Shown: in pieces, positions 1-9,474 of the stretch
Layout of the letters: each line of letters starts with the position of its first letter
Numbering within the stretch: position 1 is the stretch's first letter
Source: Acidobacteriota bacterium
Lineage (GTDB): Bacteria; Acidobacteriota; Vicinamibacteria; Vicinamibacterales; CAVVIG01
DNA length: 40,751 bases
NCBI GenBank assembly: GCA_025358945.1
Contig: JANYHS010000187.1
Coordinates: 1 to 40,751 of the forward strand
Direction of reading: 5' to 3'
Notes under the pieces: generated by a model
Told to the model about the DNA's origin: nothing
The model's input: the letters and a program-made list of their open reading frames with translations, nothing else
The model's database searches: none
Translations under genes and position numbers: made by a program

Positions 1-3000
1 GTTTCCTGCGCAGCCTGTACGAGGGATGCAAGACCATCTCGCCCGACAGCCTGTTCACCTACGTCAATTTTCCACCGACCGAGTTTCTCGACCTCTCCTT
101 CCTGGACATCTGCGCGTTCAACGTCTACCTGCATCGCGAGCCCGAACTGCGCGCGTACCTCGCGCGGCTGCAGCACATCGCCGGCCAGAAACCGCTATTG
201 CTGGCCGAAGCGGGCGCCGACAGCCTCCGCGAAGGTGAAGTACAGCAGGCTGACATCACGTCGATGCACGTGCGCGCAGCGTTCGAGGAAGGTGCCTGCG
301 GCGCGATCGCGTTTGCGTGGACCGACGAGTGGTGGCGCGGCGGTCATCCGGTCGACGACTGGAAGTTCGGCCTGGTCGATCACCAACGCCGCCTCAAGCC
401 GGCGGCGGCCAGCGTCGCATCCGCTTTCGCGGACGCGCCGTTCTCCCGCGAGCAGCAGCGCGCGTGGCCTCGCGTCTCGGTCGTCGTCTGCGCCTACAAC
501 GCGGCCGACACGCTCGAGGACAACCTGCGATCGCTCGAGCAACTGACATATCCCGACTTCGAGATCATCCTCGTCAACGACGGTTCGAAGGATCGCACGA
601 GCGAGATCGGCCGCAGCTTCGCCAGCGTACGTGTGATCGACACACCGAACGCGGGTCTGAGCGCAGCACGCAACGTCGGTCTCGCCCAAGCCACGGGCGA
701 CATCGTGGCCTACACCGACGCCGACACGCGTGTCGATCGCGACTGGCTGACCTTTCTCGTCCAGCCGTTTCTCACCTCCGACGTCGTCGGCTCCGGTGGA
801 CCGAACGTCGTGCCGGCCGACGATCCGCCGATCGCGCAGTGCATCGCGCGCGCGCCTGGCGGACCCACGCACGTCCTGCTCGACGACCGCATCGCCGAAC
901 ACGTGCCCGGCTGCAACATGGCGTTCCGCCGCGACGCGCTGCTGGCCATCGACGGCTTCAACCCCATCTACCTTCGCGCCGGAGACGATGTGGATGTGTG
1001 CTGGCGGTTGCAGGCGCGAGGCTGGAGAATCGGCTTTGCCTCATCGGCGCTGGTCTGGCATCACCACCGTTCGTCGGTGAAGGCGTACTGGCGGCAGCAG
1101 GTCGGCTACGGCGAGGGTGAGACGTGGTTGATGGCGCATCATCCGGAAAAATTCCTGGACGGGCGCATGCTGTGGCGTGGCCGCATCTACAGTCCGCTGC
1201 CGTTCGTGCGCTCACTGTGGGGCACGCGCATCAACGCCGGCGTCTGGGGCACCGCGGCATTTCCGTCGGTGTACCGCACCGACGTGCATCCGTTCGCGTT
1301 CCTGCCGAATTCGATCAAATGGCAGGTCCTCTCGTATATCCTGACACTCGCAGGCATCGGGGTCGCGCTGACGGGGCAGCACCACTGGACGTCCTATATT
1401 CTGCTCGGCGCCGGCGTCATCGGCGTCGCGGCGACGGTGGCCAAGAACATCGACTACGCGTTACGGTCCGACGTCGACTCGCTGTCCGGCAGCAAGATCT
1501 GGTATCGCCTGACCGTCGCCTACCTCCACTTCATCCAGCCGCTGGCGCGGTTGCACGGGCGCATTCGCGGCGTGCTGTCGCCGCCGCCGGTCGCCGTGCC
1601 GGCCAGCGCGCCGCAGACCAGCCGCGGCCCTCGCCCGTCGCTCGCCGAAGCGTGGCGCGCACTGCTGCTGATCTCCGGAAACGTCACCGAGGATCGGTTC
1701 TGGAGCGAAACCTGGACGTCAGCTGATCGCGTGCTCGCGCGGCTGACCGACTGGCTCCGCCGCTCGAGAGCTGTGCGCTCGATCGAAATCGATGAGGGAT
1801 GGTCCGACGATCGCGACGTCAGCGTCTTCGTCGGCCGCTGGGCATGGGTCGATGTGCGCGCGCTGGTCGAAGAGCACGCGGGCGGCAAAGTGCTGGTCCG
1901 CATCAGCACCCACCTGCGCCCGACCACGTTCGGCTTCGTCGCGGCAATGGGCATCGGCGCGGCGCTGCTGGTTGGCGCCGCATCGCCCGCGCTGATGCAT
2001 TGGCGGCTCCCGGGATCGGTTGGCGCGTTTCTCGCCGGCGCCACATCCAACAGCGTGCTCTTCTGGCGGACCGCCGGAACGATCGTCTCCTCGCTCGCGG
2101 TGGCGCTGATTATCGGCGTCGGGTGGCGCACGGCGCAGACGACGGCGATCGTGCGGCGGGGCATTGCGCGGGTCACGCTCGGCGCGGGCATGGTGGCGAT
2201 GCCCTCGAGCGCAGCGCGTGCGCCGCTCATCGCGCCGTCGCTGCTGCGCATGTACGGCCTGCGCAGCGCGTTCATCTTCGTCCTGATGATCGTCACGCTC
2301 GGCGCCAGCACGTTCATGTTGCGGGAAGCCGCGATCGGCCCGGTGATCGGCGGCCAAAAAGGGTACAGCGGCGACTACGGCTCGCCGATGTACGCGTGGC
2401 TCGACGCGCCCGGCGGTCTCGCGATTGCGCCGAACGGCGATATCTACATCGCCGACTCGAACAACGACGTCATCCGACGCGTCAACGCGAACAACACGAT
2501 CATCGAGCCGATCGCCGGCAACCATGATCTCGGCGCCGGTTTTTCTGGCGACAACGGCCCCGCCATCGTCGCGCAGCTCGACACGCCGGACGGCGTCGCG
2601 ATCGCGCCCGACGGCGATCTGATCGTCGCCGACTCGCACAACGATCGCATTCGTCGCGTGGATCGGCCAACGCGAATCATCACGACCGTGGCCGGGTCCG
2701 GCGAAAACGGCTACGACGGCGATGACAAACCGGCCACCGAAGCGGCACTCAACACGCCGAGCGCGGTCGCGGCCGCGCCTAATGGCGATATCTACATCGC
2801 CGACACGCTGAACTACCGCATCCGGATGATCGACGCAAAGACCGGCCTCATTCACACCGTGGCGGGCGACGGGCTGCCGGGCGATCCGCAGAGCGTCGGC
2901 GACGGCGGACCGGCGACCAGCGCGCACCTGAACATGCCGAGCGACGTCGCCTACGATCCCAAGACCGGCGACCTCTACATCGCCGACATGCATCACAACC

Positions 3001-3404
3001 GCGTGCGCAAGGTCGATGCGAAAACACAGATCATCACCACCGTCGCCGGTAGTGGCAACTGGGGCAACGCCGGCGACGACGGTCCGGCGACAATCGCGCG
3101 GCTGGCGGGACCGGCCGGCATCGCCGTCGTCAACGAGCCGGGCGGCAAGGTGACCCTCTTCATCGCCGACTTCTACAACGGCCACGTGCGCGCGGTCGGC
3201 CCCGATGGCATCATCCGCGACCTCAGCGATGAGGGCCGCGAAGCCTTCGGTGCGCCAACGCGAGTCGCCTATGACCCGCGGCGCGGCTTCCTGTACGTCG
3301 CTGATTCGAGCCAGGATCGGGTCGTGCCGCTGATCATCCCGAAGATTGCGCCCAACCTCGTGCCGCCGAAGCCGGTGTTGCCACCGCGGAGGATCGGCGG
3401 ATGA
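1..3404 (+). CDS. Glycosidase-GT2-membrane-NHL repeat fusion protein (5' partial)
   Basis: The frame is open from base 3 without a start, so the M at 198 in the ORF track is internal and the gene begins outside the window. The visible N-terminus resembles the C-terminal half of a GH2-like TIM barrel: a LLLAEAG strand offering a candidate nucleophile Glu, then FAWTDEWWRGG and an RRLKPAA ending. A GT2 domain follows (track residues about 91-330), with VSVVVCAYNAADT, VNDGSKD, YTDADTRVD (DxD) and GDDVDVCWR. Hydrophobic segments lie near residues 380-415, 575-600, 625-645 and 685-705. At least five NHL-type repeats (IYIADSNNDVIRRV, IVADSHNDRIRRV, IYIADTLNYRIRM) fill residues about 720-1050. I infer a membrane protein that processes and elongates a glycan, with a beta-propeller outside the membrane. 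The ABC exporter gene overlaps its stop. The substrate is unknown. Confidence 0.85.
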   Translation, partial: FLRSLYEGCKTISPDSLFTYVNFPPTEFLDLSFLDICAFNVYLHREPELRAYLARLQHIAGQKPLLLAEAGADSLREGEVQQADITSMHVRAAFEEGACGAIAFAWTDEWWRGGHPVDDWKFGLVDHQRRLKPAAASVASAFADAPFSREQQRAWPRVSVVVCAYNAADTLEDNLRSLEQLTYPDFEIILVNDGSKDRTSEIGRSFASVRVIDTPNAGLSAARNVGLAQATGDIVAYTDADTRVDRDWLTFLVQPFLTSDVVGSGGPNVVPADDPPIAQCIARAPGGPTHVLLDDRIAEHVPGCNMAFRRDALLAIDGFNPIYLRAGDDVDVCWRLQARGWRIGFASSALVWHHHRSSVKAYWRQQVGYGEGETWLMAHHPEKFLDGRMLWRGRIYSPLPFVRSLWGTRINAGVWGTAAFPSVYRTDVHPFAFLPNSIKWQVLSYILTLAGIGVALTGQHHWTSYILLGAGVIGVAATVAKNIDYALRSDVDSLSGSKIWYRLTVAYLHFIQPLARLHGRIRGVLSPPPVAVPASAPQTSRGPRPSLAEAWRALLLISGNVTEDRFWSETWTSADRVLARLTDWLRRSRAVRSIEIDEGWSDDRDVSVFVGRWAWVDVRALVEEHAGGKVLVRISTHLRPTTFGFVAAMGIGAALLVGAASPALMHWRLPGSVGAFLAGATSNSVLFWRTAGTIVSSLAVALIIGVGWRTAQTTAIVRRGIARVTLGAGMVAMPSSAARAPLIAPSLLRMYGLRSAFIFVLMIVTLGASTFMLREAAIGPVIGGQKGYSGDYGSPMYAWLDAPGGLAIAPNGDIYIADSNNDVIRRVNANNTIIEPIAGNHDLGAGFSGDNGPAIVAQLDTPDGVAIAPDGDLIVADSHNDRIRRVDRPTRIITTVAGSGENGYDGDDKPATEAALNTPSAVAAAPNGDIYIADTLNYRIRMIDAKTGLIHTVAGDGLPGDPQSVGDGGPATSAHLNMPSDVAYDPKTGDLYIADMHHNRVRKVDAKTQIITTVAGSGNWGNAGDDGPATIARLAGPAGIAVVNEPGGKVTLFIADFYNGHVRAVGPDGIIRDLSDEGREAFGAPTRVAYDPRRGFLYVADSSQDRVVPLIIPKIAPNLVPPKPVLPPRRIGG

Positions 3405-5281
3405 GCGAGCCGACCAAGCCGGCGGAGGTGAACGCGACCGACGGTCTGCTGCGCTGGATGCTGACGTACCTGCGTCCGTACCGCCCGCGTGTCGCGGTGC
3501 TGTCGGTGCTGCTGGTGTCGGAAATCATCCTCGGCGCGCTGCAGCCGTGGCCACTCGCAATCGTCATCGACTACGTGTTGACGCCGGCGGCGCTCGGTGG
3601 CAAAGCGTTTCCGTCGGCGGTGCAGCCGTGGATCACGGCGCTCACGCACGACAACCGCTTCACGCTGCTCATCGCCGTGGTCGTGGCCGGCGTGGTGCTG
3701 CAGGTGGTGAATCAGTTCGTGTCGGCGTACGGCACGCAAGTGCAGGTGGATACCGGGCAGCGGATGGTCTACGACCTGCGCGGGAAGCTGTTCGCGCACC
3801 TGACGGCGCTCGGCCTGCACCATCACATCACGACCAGCACGGCTGACGCCGTCTATCGCGTGGACGTGGACGCCTACGCGATCGAAAACCTGGTGATGAG
3901 CGGGCTGTTCCCGCTCGCGACGTCGACGATCGCCCTGACGGTGATGTTCGGCGTCCTGCTGCGGATGAACGTGACGATCGCGCTGCTGTCGCTGACCGTG
4001 GTGCCGTTCATGTACCTCTGCCTGCGCTACTACACCAAGACGCTGGTCAACCGCGAGGAGCGCGTCAAGGAATTCGAGGCGAAGTTGATGGGGCGGCTGT
4101 ACGAGACGTTCGGTGCGATGAAGCTGGTCAAGAGCTTCGCGCGCGAGCCGTTCGAGTTGCAGCGCTACGCGACCACCGGCGTGACGACGATGAACGCGCG
4201 GATCAAGCTGACGTGGCAGCAGTCGATCTTCTCGGTCGTCGTCAGCACCATCACCATCCTCGGCACCGCGCTGGTCGTCATCGTCGGCGGCCGCTTCGTG
4301 ATGAGCGGCCGGCTGACCATCGGCGAGCTGACGGTCGTCATCAGCTATCTCGCCGCCGTGTACGGCCCGCTCTCCGCGATCGCGCACACCACGGGACAGC
4401 TGCAGGGCGCCCTCGCGGGCACCAAGCGCGTGCGCGCGATGTTCGCCCTGATCCCGGAGACGGTCGAAGCGCCTGGCGCCATCGACGCAACCGACATCAA
4501 GGGCGACATCCGCGTCGAGGATGTCGGGTTCACGTACCCGAACGGCACGCGCGTGCTGCACGACATTTCGTTCGCGGCCAAGCCGGGCGAAGTGATCGCG
4601 CTGGTCGGCCTCACCGGCGCCGGCAAGACGACGCTGGTCAGCCTGATCCCGCGCTTCTTCGACGCGACCGTCGGACGCGTGACGATTGACGGCGTCGACG
4701 TGCGGCAGTACCGCATACGATCGCTGCGCGAGAAAATCGCCATCGTCTTGCAGGAACCGGTGCTGTTTGCGGGCACCATCGCCGACAACCTGCGCTACGG
4801 CCGCCTCGACGCGACCGACGCGGAGATCGAGCAGGCGGCGCGCGCCGCGCATGCGCACGACTTCATCGCGCGGCTGCCGAAGGGATATCAGACGGAGATC
4901 GCGCAGGCCGGCGGCGGCTTGTCAGGCGGCGAGCGTCAGCGGCTTAGCGTCGCGCGGGCTATCTTGAAGAACGCCCCGATCCTCATTCTCGACGAACCGA
5001 CCTCGTCGCTCGATTCGATTTCGGAAGAGATCGTGTTTTCGGCGCTGCGGCAACTGCGCGCCGGTCGCACGACGATCGTCATCGCGCACCGGTTATCGAC
5101 CGTCCGCGACGCCGATCGCATTCTCGTGCTCGACGGCGGCGAGATTGCCGCGCAGGGACGGCACGAGGAGCTGCTGACGTCGAGTCAGCTCTATCGCCGG
5201 ATGTGCGCGCGGCTGTCGGTTGGCAAGTCCCTCGACGATCCCGAGAGTGTCGACGAGCTGATCGAGGCGGCCAAACGGTGA
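3401..5281 (+). CDS. MsbA-like ABC exporter (fused permease and ATPase)
   Basis: At 626 aa this is the usual size of a half-transporter that works as a homodimer. The N-terminal half (about 25-330) is the type IV exporter membrane domain. The ATPase domain has Walker A GLTGAGKTT (about 402-410), Q-loop LQEPVLFAGTI, signature LSGGERQRL, Walker B ILILDEP with its catalytic Glu, and the switch His in IAHRLSTV, so it should be active. The start ATG overlaps the previous stop by 4 nt (ATGA), which indicates translational coupling. Surrounded by glycosyltransferases, it probably flips or exports a glycolipid or lipid-linked oligosaccharide. That substrate is inferred from context only, because the same fold also serves lipid A, peptides and drugs. 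Confidence 0.93.
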   Translation: MSEPTKPAEVNATDGLLRWMLTYLRPYRPRVAVLSVLLVSEIILGALQPWPLAIVIDYVLTPAALGGKAFPSAVQPWITALTHDNRFTLLIAVVVAGVVLQVVNQFVSAYGTQVQVDTGQRMVYDLRGKLFAHLTALGLHHHITTSTADAVYRVDVDAYAIENLVMSGLFPLATSTIALTVMFGVLLRMNVTIALLSLTVVPFMYLCLRYYTKTLVNREERVKEFEAKLMGRLYETFGAMKLVKSFAREPFELQRYATTGVTTMNARIKLTWQQSIFSVVVSTITILGTALVVIVGGRFVMSGRLTIGELTVVISYLAAVYGPLSAIAHTTGQLQGALAGTKRVRAMFALIPETVEAPGAIDATDIKGDIRVEDVGFTYPNGTRVLHDISFAAKPGEVIALVGLTGAGKTTLVSLIPRFFDATVGRVTIDGVDVRQYRIRSLREKIAIVLQEPVLFAGTIADNLRYGRLDATDAEIEQAARAAHAHDFIARLPKGYQTEIAQAGGGLSGGERQRLSVARAILKNAPILILDEPTSSLDSISEEIVFSALRQLRAGRTTIVIAHRLSTVRDADRILVLDGGEIAAQGRHEELLTSSQLYRRMCARLSVGKSLDDPESVDELIEAAKR

Positions 5282-6396
5282 AAATTCTGTTCGCCGGCAT
5301 CATCGCGCGATATCCGTTCGGCGGCGTCACGTGGTGTTCACTGATGTACCTGCTCGGCCTGCGCGCACTAGGGCACGAGGTCTTCTACATCGAGGACACC
5401 GGCGAGTGTGTCTACGACCCGATCCTGAACACGCGCGCGACCGATCCGATCTACGGCACGACCTACATCAACAACGCACTCGAGCCGTACGGCCTCGGCG
5501 ACCGCTGGTCGTTCGTGAACTACGACGGCGGGTATCACGGCCGGACCGCGGACGAGGTGCGCCGTTTCGCGGCCGACGCGGACCTGTTCATCAACCTGTC
5601 CGGTGGATCGTGGTTCTGGCGAGACGAGTACGTGCGGATTCCGCACAAAGTGTTCATCGACTCGGATCCCGCGTTTACCCAGCTCGCGATCGCGAAGGCG
5701 GAACCATGGTACGTGGACTTCTTCCAGCGTTTCGATCACCTGTTCACGTTCGGGTCGAACATCGGCACGCCGGCGTCGCCGATTCCCACCGGCGCGTTCA
5801 CGTGGCGCAAGACCTGGCAGCCGGTCACCATGGACGATTGGCGGACGGACACGGCGCCGCGCGACCGCTTCACATCGGTGATGACCTGGCAGATTGAGAG
5901 TTTTGCCGACGTCGGCGGCAACAAGGATCAGGAGTTCGTGAAGTTCATCGAGCTGCCGTCGAAGACTCCGCAGCGTTTCGAGCTGGCGATCAACGGCCCG
6001 CAGGCGCTGTTGCGGCAGTACGGATGGGACACCGCGGACGCCATGGCCGTGTCGCGCACGCCGCCCGAGTACCGCGCGTTCATCCAGGAATCGAAGGCGG
6101 AATTCGGCGTCGCCAAGCACACCTACGTCGCCAACCGCTCCGGATGGTTCAGCGATCGGACGGAGTGCTATCTCGCCGCCGGCCGCCCTGCGCTCGTGCA
6201 GGACACCGGCTGGACCGCGCACCTGCCGTCCGGCGAGGGCCTGCTCGCCTTCTCGAACATGGACGAAGCGTTGGCCGGGATTGACCGCATCAACAGCGAC
6301 TACAACATGCACGCGCGTCGCGCGTCCGAAATCGCCCACGCGCACTTTGACGCCCGCGTCGTGTTGCCGCGGCTGCTGGAGACGGCCACGCGATGA
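5278..6396 (+). CDS. GT-B type glycosyltransferase-like protein
   Basis: I choose the GTG at 5278, which overlaps the ABC stop (GTGA). The ATG at 5203 in the ORF track would lie inside the ABC gene. The product is 372 aa. It opens with a Rossmann strand and loop, KILFAGIIARYPFGG, followed by LGLRALGHEVFYIEDTG, the usual GT-B N-lobe layout. The C-lobe has SDRTECYLAAGRPALVQDTG followed by a terminal helix (EIAHAHFDARVVLPRLLE), matching the nucleotide-sugar side of GT-B enzymes. No HPxxE or EAMACG-type motif identifies a family, so donor and acceptor are unknown. The next gene starts within its stop codon. Glycosyltransferase function is likely but rests on fold-level resemblance and the neighbours. 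Confidence 0.75.
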   Translation: MKILFAGIIARYPFGGVTWCSLMYLLGLRALGHEVFYIEDTGECVYDPILNTRATDPIYGTTYINNALEPYGLGDRWSFVNYDGGYHGRTADEVRRFAADADLFINLSGGSWFWRDEYVRIPHKVFIDSDPAFTQLAIAKAEPWYVDFFQRFDHLFTFGSNIGTPASPIPTGAFTWRKTWQPVTMDDWRTDTAPRDRFTSVMTWQIESFADVGGNKDQEFVKFIELPSKTPQRFELAINGPQALLRQYGWDTADAMAVSRTPPEYRAFIQESKAEFGVAKHTYVANRSGWFSDRTECYLAAGRPALVQDTGWTAHLPSGEGLLAFSNMDEALAGIDRINSDYNMHARRASEIAHAHFDARVVLPRLLETATR

Positions 6397-7424
6397 GAAT
6401 CGCCCATATCGCACCCGTCGCCACGACCGTCCCGCCGCCGAAGTCAGGCTCCGTCGAGACGATGACGTCGCTGCTGACCGAAGGACTGGTCGCGCGCGGC
6501 CACGACGTCACGTTGTTTGCGACCGCCGACTCGAAGACGAAAGCGAAGCTGCACGCCATCTACCCGCATGGCTACTGGCACGACGAGCACATGTGGCCGT
6601 GGGAGCTCTACGAGATGCTGAACCTGGCGGCCGCGGTCGAGCGCGCGTCCGAGTTCGACATCATCCACTACGAGGCGGCGTACTACCCGATGTCGCTCGC
6701 CTTCACGCGCCTCTCGTCGACGCCGATCGTCCAGACGCTGCACCACTCACCGAGCGGCGCGGAGGTGAAACTCTGGTCACGTTACCCGGAGGCGCCGTTT
6801 GTCGCCATCTCGAACGAACAGGCCAGCCTGCTCAAGGGCCTCAACGTCGTCGGCAACGTGCTGCACGGCGTCGACACCGACAACTTCACGTTTCAGGAAA
6901 CACCCGAGGACTACCTGCTGTTCCTCGGCCGGTTCACCGACGGCAAAGGCCCGCTGCAGGCGATCGAGCTCGCCAAGCGGATGGACATGAAACTGATCCT
7001 CGCTGCGGCCGAAGACGACTACTATCGCGAGCGCGTGGCGCCGCACGTCGATGGCCGCCGCGTCGTGTATTTCGGCGAGGCCGATTTTCAGGCGAAGGTA
7101 AAGCTGTACGGCGGCGCGCGCGCGCTGCTCTATCCGATTCAGGCCCGCGAGCCGTTCGGGCTGGTGCTGGCCGAAGCGATGGCGTGCGGCACGCCGGTCG
7201 CCGCCCTCGATCGCGGCGCCGTCCGGGAAGTCGTGGACGAAGGCGTCACCGGACTGATCTTCGACGACCTGGAACAGATGGCCAACGGGCTGTCCCGCGT
7301 GTTCGATCTCGATCGTCGCCGCGTGCACGAGCGCGCGGTCGCCCGGTTCGGCACCAAACGCATGGTTGACGAGTACATCGCCGTCTACACCCGCATCGTG
7401 GAGGCCCATCGTGCCCGAGGCTAG
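6393..7424 (+). CDS. GT4 family glycosyltransferase
   Basis: A 343-aa protein that starts in an ATGA overlap with the previous gene. The N-lobe begins MRIAHIAPVATTVPPPKSGS, typical of GT4 enzymes with a Gly-rich acceptor loop, and continues with LVARGHDVTLFATADS. The C-lobe contains the retaining GT-B signature PFGLVLAEAMACGTPVAAL, in which the Glu pair contacts the nucleotide sugar, then GAVREVVDEGVTGLIFDD. It should be a cytoplasmic or membrane-associated retaining glycosyltransferase. It directly follows another GT-B gene, so the two may add consecutive sugars to one chain. The actual sugar cannot be read from the sequence. Confidence 0.92.
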   Translation: MRIAHIAPVATTVPPPKSGSVETMTSLLTEGLVARGHDVTLFATADSKTKAKLHAIYPHGYWHDEHMWPWELYEMLNLAAAVERASEFDIIHYEAAYYPMSLAFTRLSSTPIVQTLHHSPSGAEVKLWSRYPEAPFVAISNEQASLLKGLNVVGNVLHGVDTDNFTFQETPEDYLLFLGRFTDGKGPLQAIELAKRMDMKLILAAAEDDYYRERVAPHVDGRRVVYFGEADFQAKVKLYGGARALLYPIQAREPFGLVLAEAMACGTPVAALDRGAVREVVDEGVTGLIFDDLEQMANGLSRVFDLDRRRVHERAVARFGTKRMVDEYIAVYTRIVEAHRARG

Positions 7425-8223
7425 CGCCGCACTCCCGTTCGCGGGTCGAACCGTCCTCGGCATCTTTGCTCACCCAGACGATGAGTCGCTGGCGTGCGGG
7501 GGCACACTGGCGCGCCTGGCGGACGCCGGCGCGCACGTCGTCGTCGTCTGCGCCTCGCACGGCGAAGCGGGATCGATCAGCGATCCCGCGTTGGTGCCGG
7601 ACGGCGATCTGGGCCGCGTCCGCGTGCGGGAGCTGCGCGACGCCGCGGCCGTGCTCGGCGTCGCCGAGGTCATCGTGCTCGATCACCCCGACGGCGACCT
7701 CCGCTGGGAACACGTCCCGGAGCTGCACGCGGAGATCGTGGCGCTGATTGAACGCTACCGACCCGCGGCGGTGATCACGTTCGCGGAAGACGGACTCTAC
7801 TGGCACCTCGATCACATCGGCGTGCACGAGCGGACCTACACCGCTGTGCTGTCGCTCGGCGCTGCGGCGCCGCCGCTCTACTACGTGACCATGCAGCCCG
7901 GCGTGATGCGCGAAGTGGTCGAAGCCGCGCACGCCAAGGGCGGCGCACCGCCCGATTCCAGCTTCTGGGGCATCGCGCCGGACGCATTCGGTGACGGCGC
8001 GAACCCGCCGACTTTCGTCATCGACGTGCGTGACTGGGCCGCGCGCAAGCTGGCGGCGCTGCGCTGTCACCGGACACAGATGGGCCCCAACAACCCGATG
8101 GCGTGGATCGACGAGGACGAAGCGCGGCGCTGGCTCGGCGTCGAACAGTTCCAGCGCGCGCCCATCGACGCGACTGGTGACGCCGTCCTCGAACATCTCG
8201 GCGAAATCACCCATGCGGATTGA
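7411..8223 (+). CDS. PIG-L/LmbE family deacetylase
   Basis: The product is 270 aa. I place the start at GTG 7411, since GGAGG lies six bases upstream and the ATG at 7366 sits deeper inside the GT4 gene. Zinc-site motifs of the N-acetylglucosaminyl deacetylase family are present: AHPDDE near the N-terminus and HLDHIGVH in the middle, the latter supplying the third metal ligand. Known relatives remove the acetyl group from GlcNAc-containing lipids or small thiol precursors (GlcNAc-PI, mycothiol, bacillithiol). Here it overlaps the GT4 gene by 14 nt and the methyltransferase gene by 11 nt, so de-N-acetylation of a sugar placed by the neighbouring GTs is the simplest reading. A role in a low-molecular-weight thiol pathway cannot be excluded. 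Confidence 0.9.
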   Translation: MPEASAALPFAGRTVLGIFAHPDDESLACGGTLARLADAGAHVVVVCASHGEAGSISDPALVPDGDLGRVRVRELRDAAAVLGVAEVIVLDHPDGDLRWEHVPELHAEIVALIERYRPAAVITFAEDGLYWHLDHIGVHERTYTAVLSLGAAAPPLYYVTMQPGVMREVVEAAHAKGGAPPDSSFWGIAPDAFGDGANPPTFVIDVRDWAARKLAALRCHRTQMGPNNPMAWIDEDEARRWLGVEQFQRAPIDATGDAVLEHLGEITHAD

Positions 8224-9469
8224 GACCCTCGACGTCCTCCGCTGCCCGTACTGCGGCGGACGGCTGTCCCTGGTCGATTCCATTTTTCACCGCCGCACCG
8301 ACAACCAGATCCACGACGGCATCCTCGGCTGCCACTGCTGCATTTTCCCTCTCGTTGACGGCATCCCGGTGCTGCACGTGCTGCCGGCGGCAACGGTCGC
8401 GCGCGATCATCTTCAGGCCGGCCGCCCGGAGCTGGCGCGCCGCGCGATGTTCGGACTGGATAACGACAGCGACGCGGAGGCCTTCGACGCGGTGGCCTCC
8501 TCGAACACCGCAACGTATCGCGACACCGTCGAGGCGCTCGGACCGAATTTCGAGGGCGGCTACTTCCTCTATCGCTTCTCCGACCCCACCTACATCGTCG
8601 CGCAGGCAGTGGCGCGCGCGGTGGGCGCGACAGTACTCGGAGGCAAGCGCCGCGCCATCGACATCTGCGGCGGATCGGGTCACGTGACGCGGACGCTGCT
8701 CGACTTGTCGGAGATGCCGCCGGTGCTCGCGGATCTGTATTTCGCAAAGGTGTGGCTCGCACGACGGTTCACGGCGCCAGGATGCGAGCCCGTCTGCTGC
8801 GACGGCAACGCACCGATGCCATTCGCCCGCGGTACGTTCAGCTTCGCCATGTGCACCGACGCGTTCATGTACATCTGGACGAAGCGGCAGTTCGTCGGCG
8901 AGATGGAGCGGCTGGTTGAGGCGCGCGCGCCAGGGGCCGAACCCGGCGCGGTGCTGATCGGACACACGCACAACGAGCGCACGTGGACGCCGTCGCACGG
9001 ACAGCCGCTGTCGCCCGAGGGCTATCGCGATCTGTTCGAGACCTTCGAGCCGCGGATCTTCGGCGAAGGCAACCTCTTCACCGATGTCGTTGCCGGTGGT
9101 CCGCTGGACCTCTCGCGCCGCGACAGCCAGGACACGCTCGACAAGAGTCCGGCACTAGCCATCGTCGCCAGCCGTCACCCAGGTGTCTTCGCGAAGCATC
9201 CGCTGACGCCGCCGGATACGGCCGCGGGCGAGTTACGGATCAACCCGCTCTACACGCAGGAGGCCGACGGTGACCGCGTGCGCCTGACGCTGGTGTTCCC
9301 GAACGAGGAATATGCGGACGAATACGGTGCGTGCCGTCAGTACCTGCCCGAAGCGCTGACGCTCGACCGCTCGGCGGTCGCCGCGCTGTCCAGCGGCCGG
9401 GTCTCGGGAGAATTCGTCGAACTGCTCCGCAGAAAAGTCATCGTCGATCTGCCGAAGCGCTATTATTAG
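8213..9469 (+). CDS. Zinc-ribbon (Trm112-like) plus SAM methyltransferase domain protein
   Basis: A 418-aa protein starting at ATG 8213, 11 nt before the PIG-L stop. The long ORF-track start at 7991 is inside PIG-L and is rejected. The N-terminal 50 residues form a Trm112-like zinc ribbon: LRCPYCGGRL, then a second pair in GCHCCIFPLVDGIPVLH. The middle (about 125-250) is a class I methyltransferase: RAIDICGGSGHVTRTL is motif I, and PMPFARGTFSFAMCTDAFMYI corresponds to the post-II/IV region. The last 120 residues have no assignment I recognise. Fusions of this type are common in glycan and secondary-metabolite clusters, where they methylate sugars or lipids. The substrate here is unknown. Confidence 0.82.
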   Translation: MRIETLDVLRCPYCGGRLSLVDSIFHRRTDNQIHDGILGCHCCIFPLVDGIPVLHVLPAATVARDHLQAGRPELARRAMFGLDNDSDAEAFDAVASSNTATYRDTVEALGPNFEGGYFLYRFSDPTYIVAQAVARAVGATVLGGKRRAIDICGGSGHVTRTLLDLSEMPPVLADLYFAKVWLARRFTAPGCEPVCCDGNAPMPFARGTFSFAMCTDAFMYIWTKRQFVGEMERLVEARAPGAEPGAVLIGHTHNERTWTPSHGQPLSPEGYRDLFETFEPRIFGEGNLFTDVVAGGPLDLSRRDSQDTLDKSPALAIVASRHPGVFAKHPLTPPDTAAGELRINPLYTQEADGDRVRLTLVFPNEEYADEYGACRQYLPEALTLDRSAVAALSSGRVSGEFVELLRRKVIVDLPKRYY

Positions 9470-9474
9470 CTCCG

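Noticed and set aside
3269-4858. 529-aa minus-strand ORF opposite the ABC exporter
   Set aside because: Arg/His/Asp-rich low-complexity translation with no domain; the opposite strand encodes a textbook ABC protein. Long antisense ORFs are expected at this GC content. The same applies to 1719-3185 and 5368-6414.
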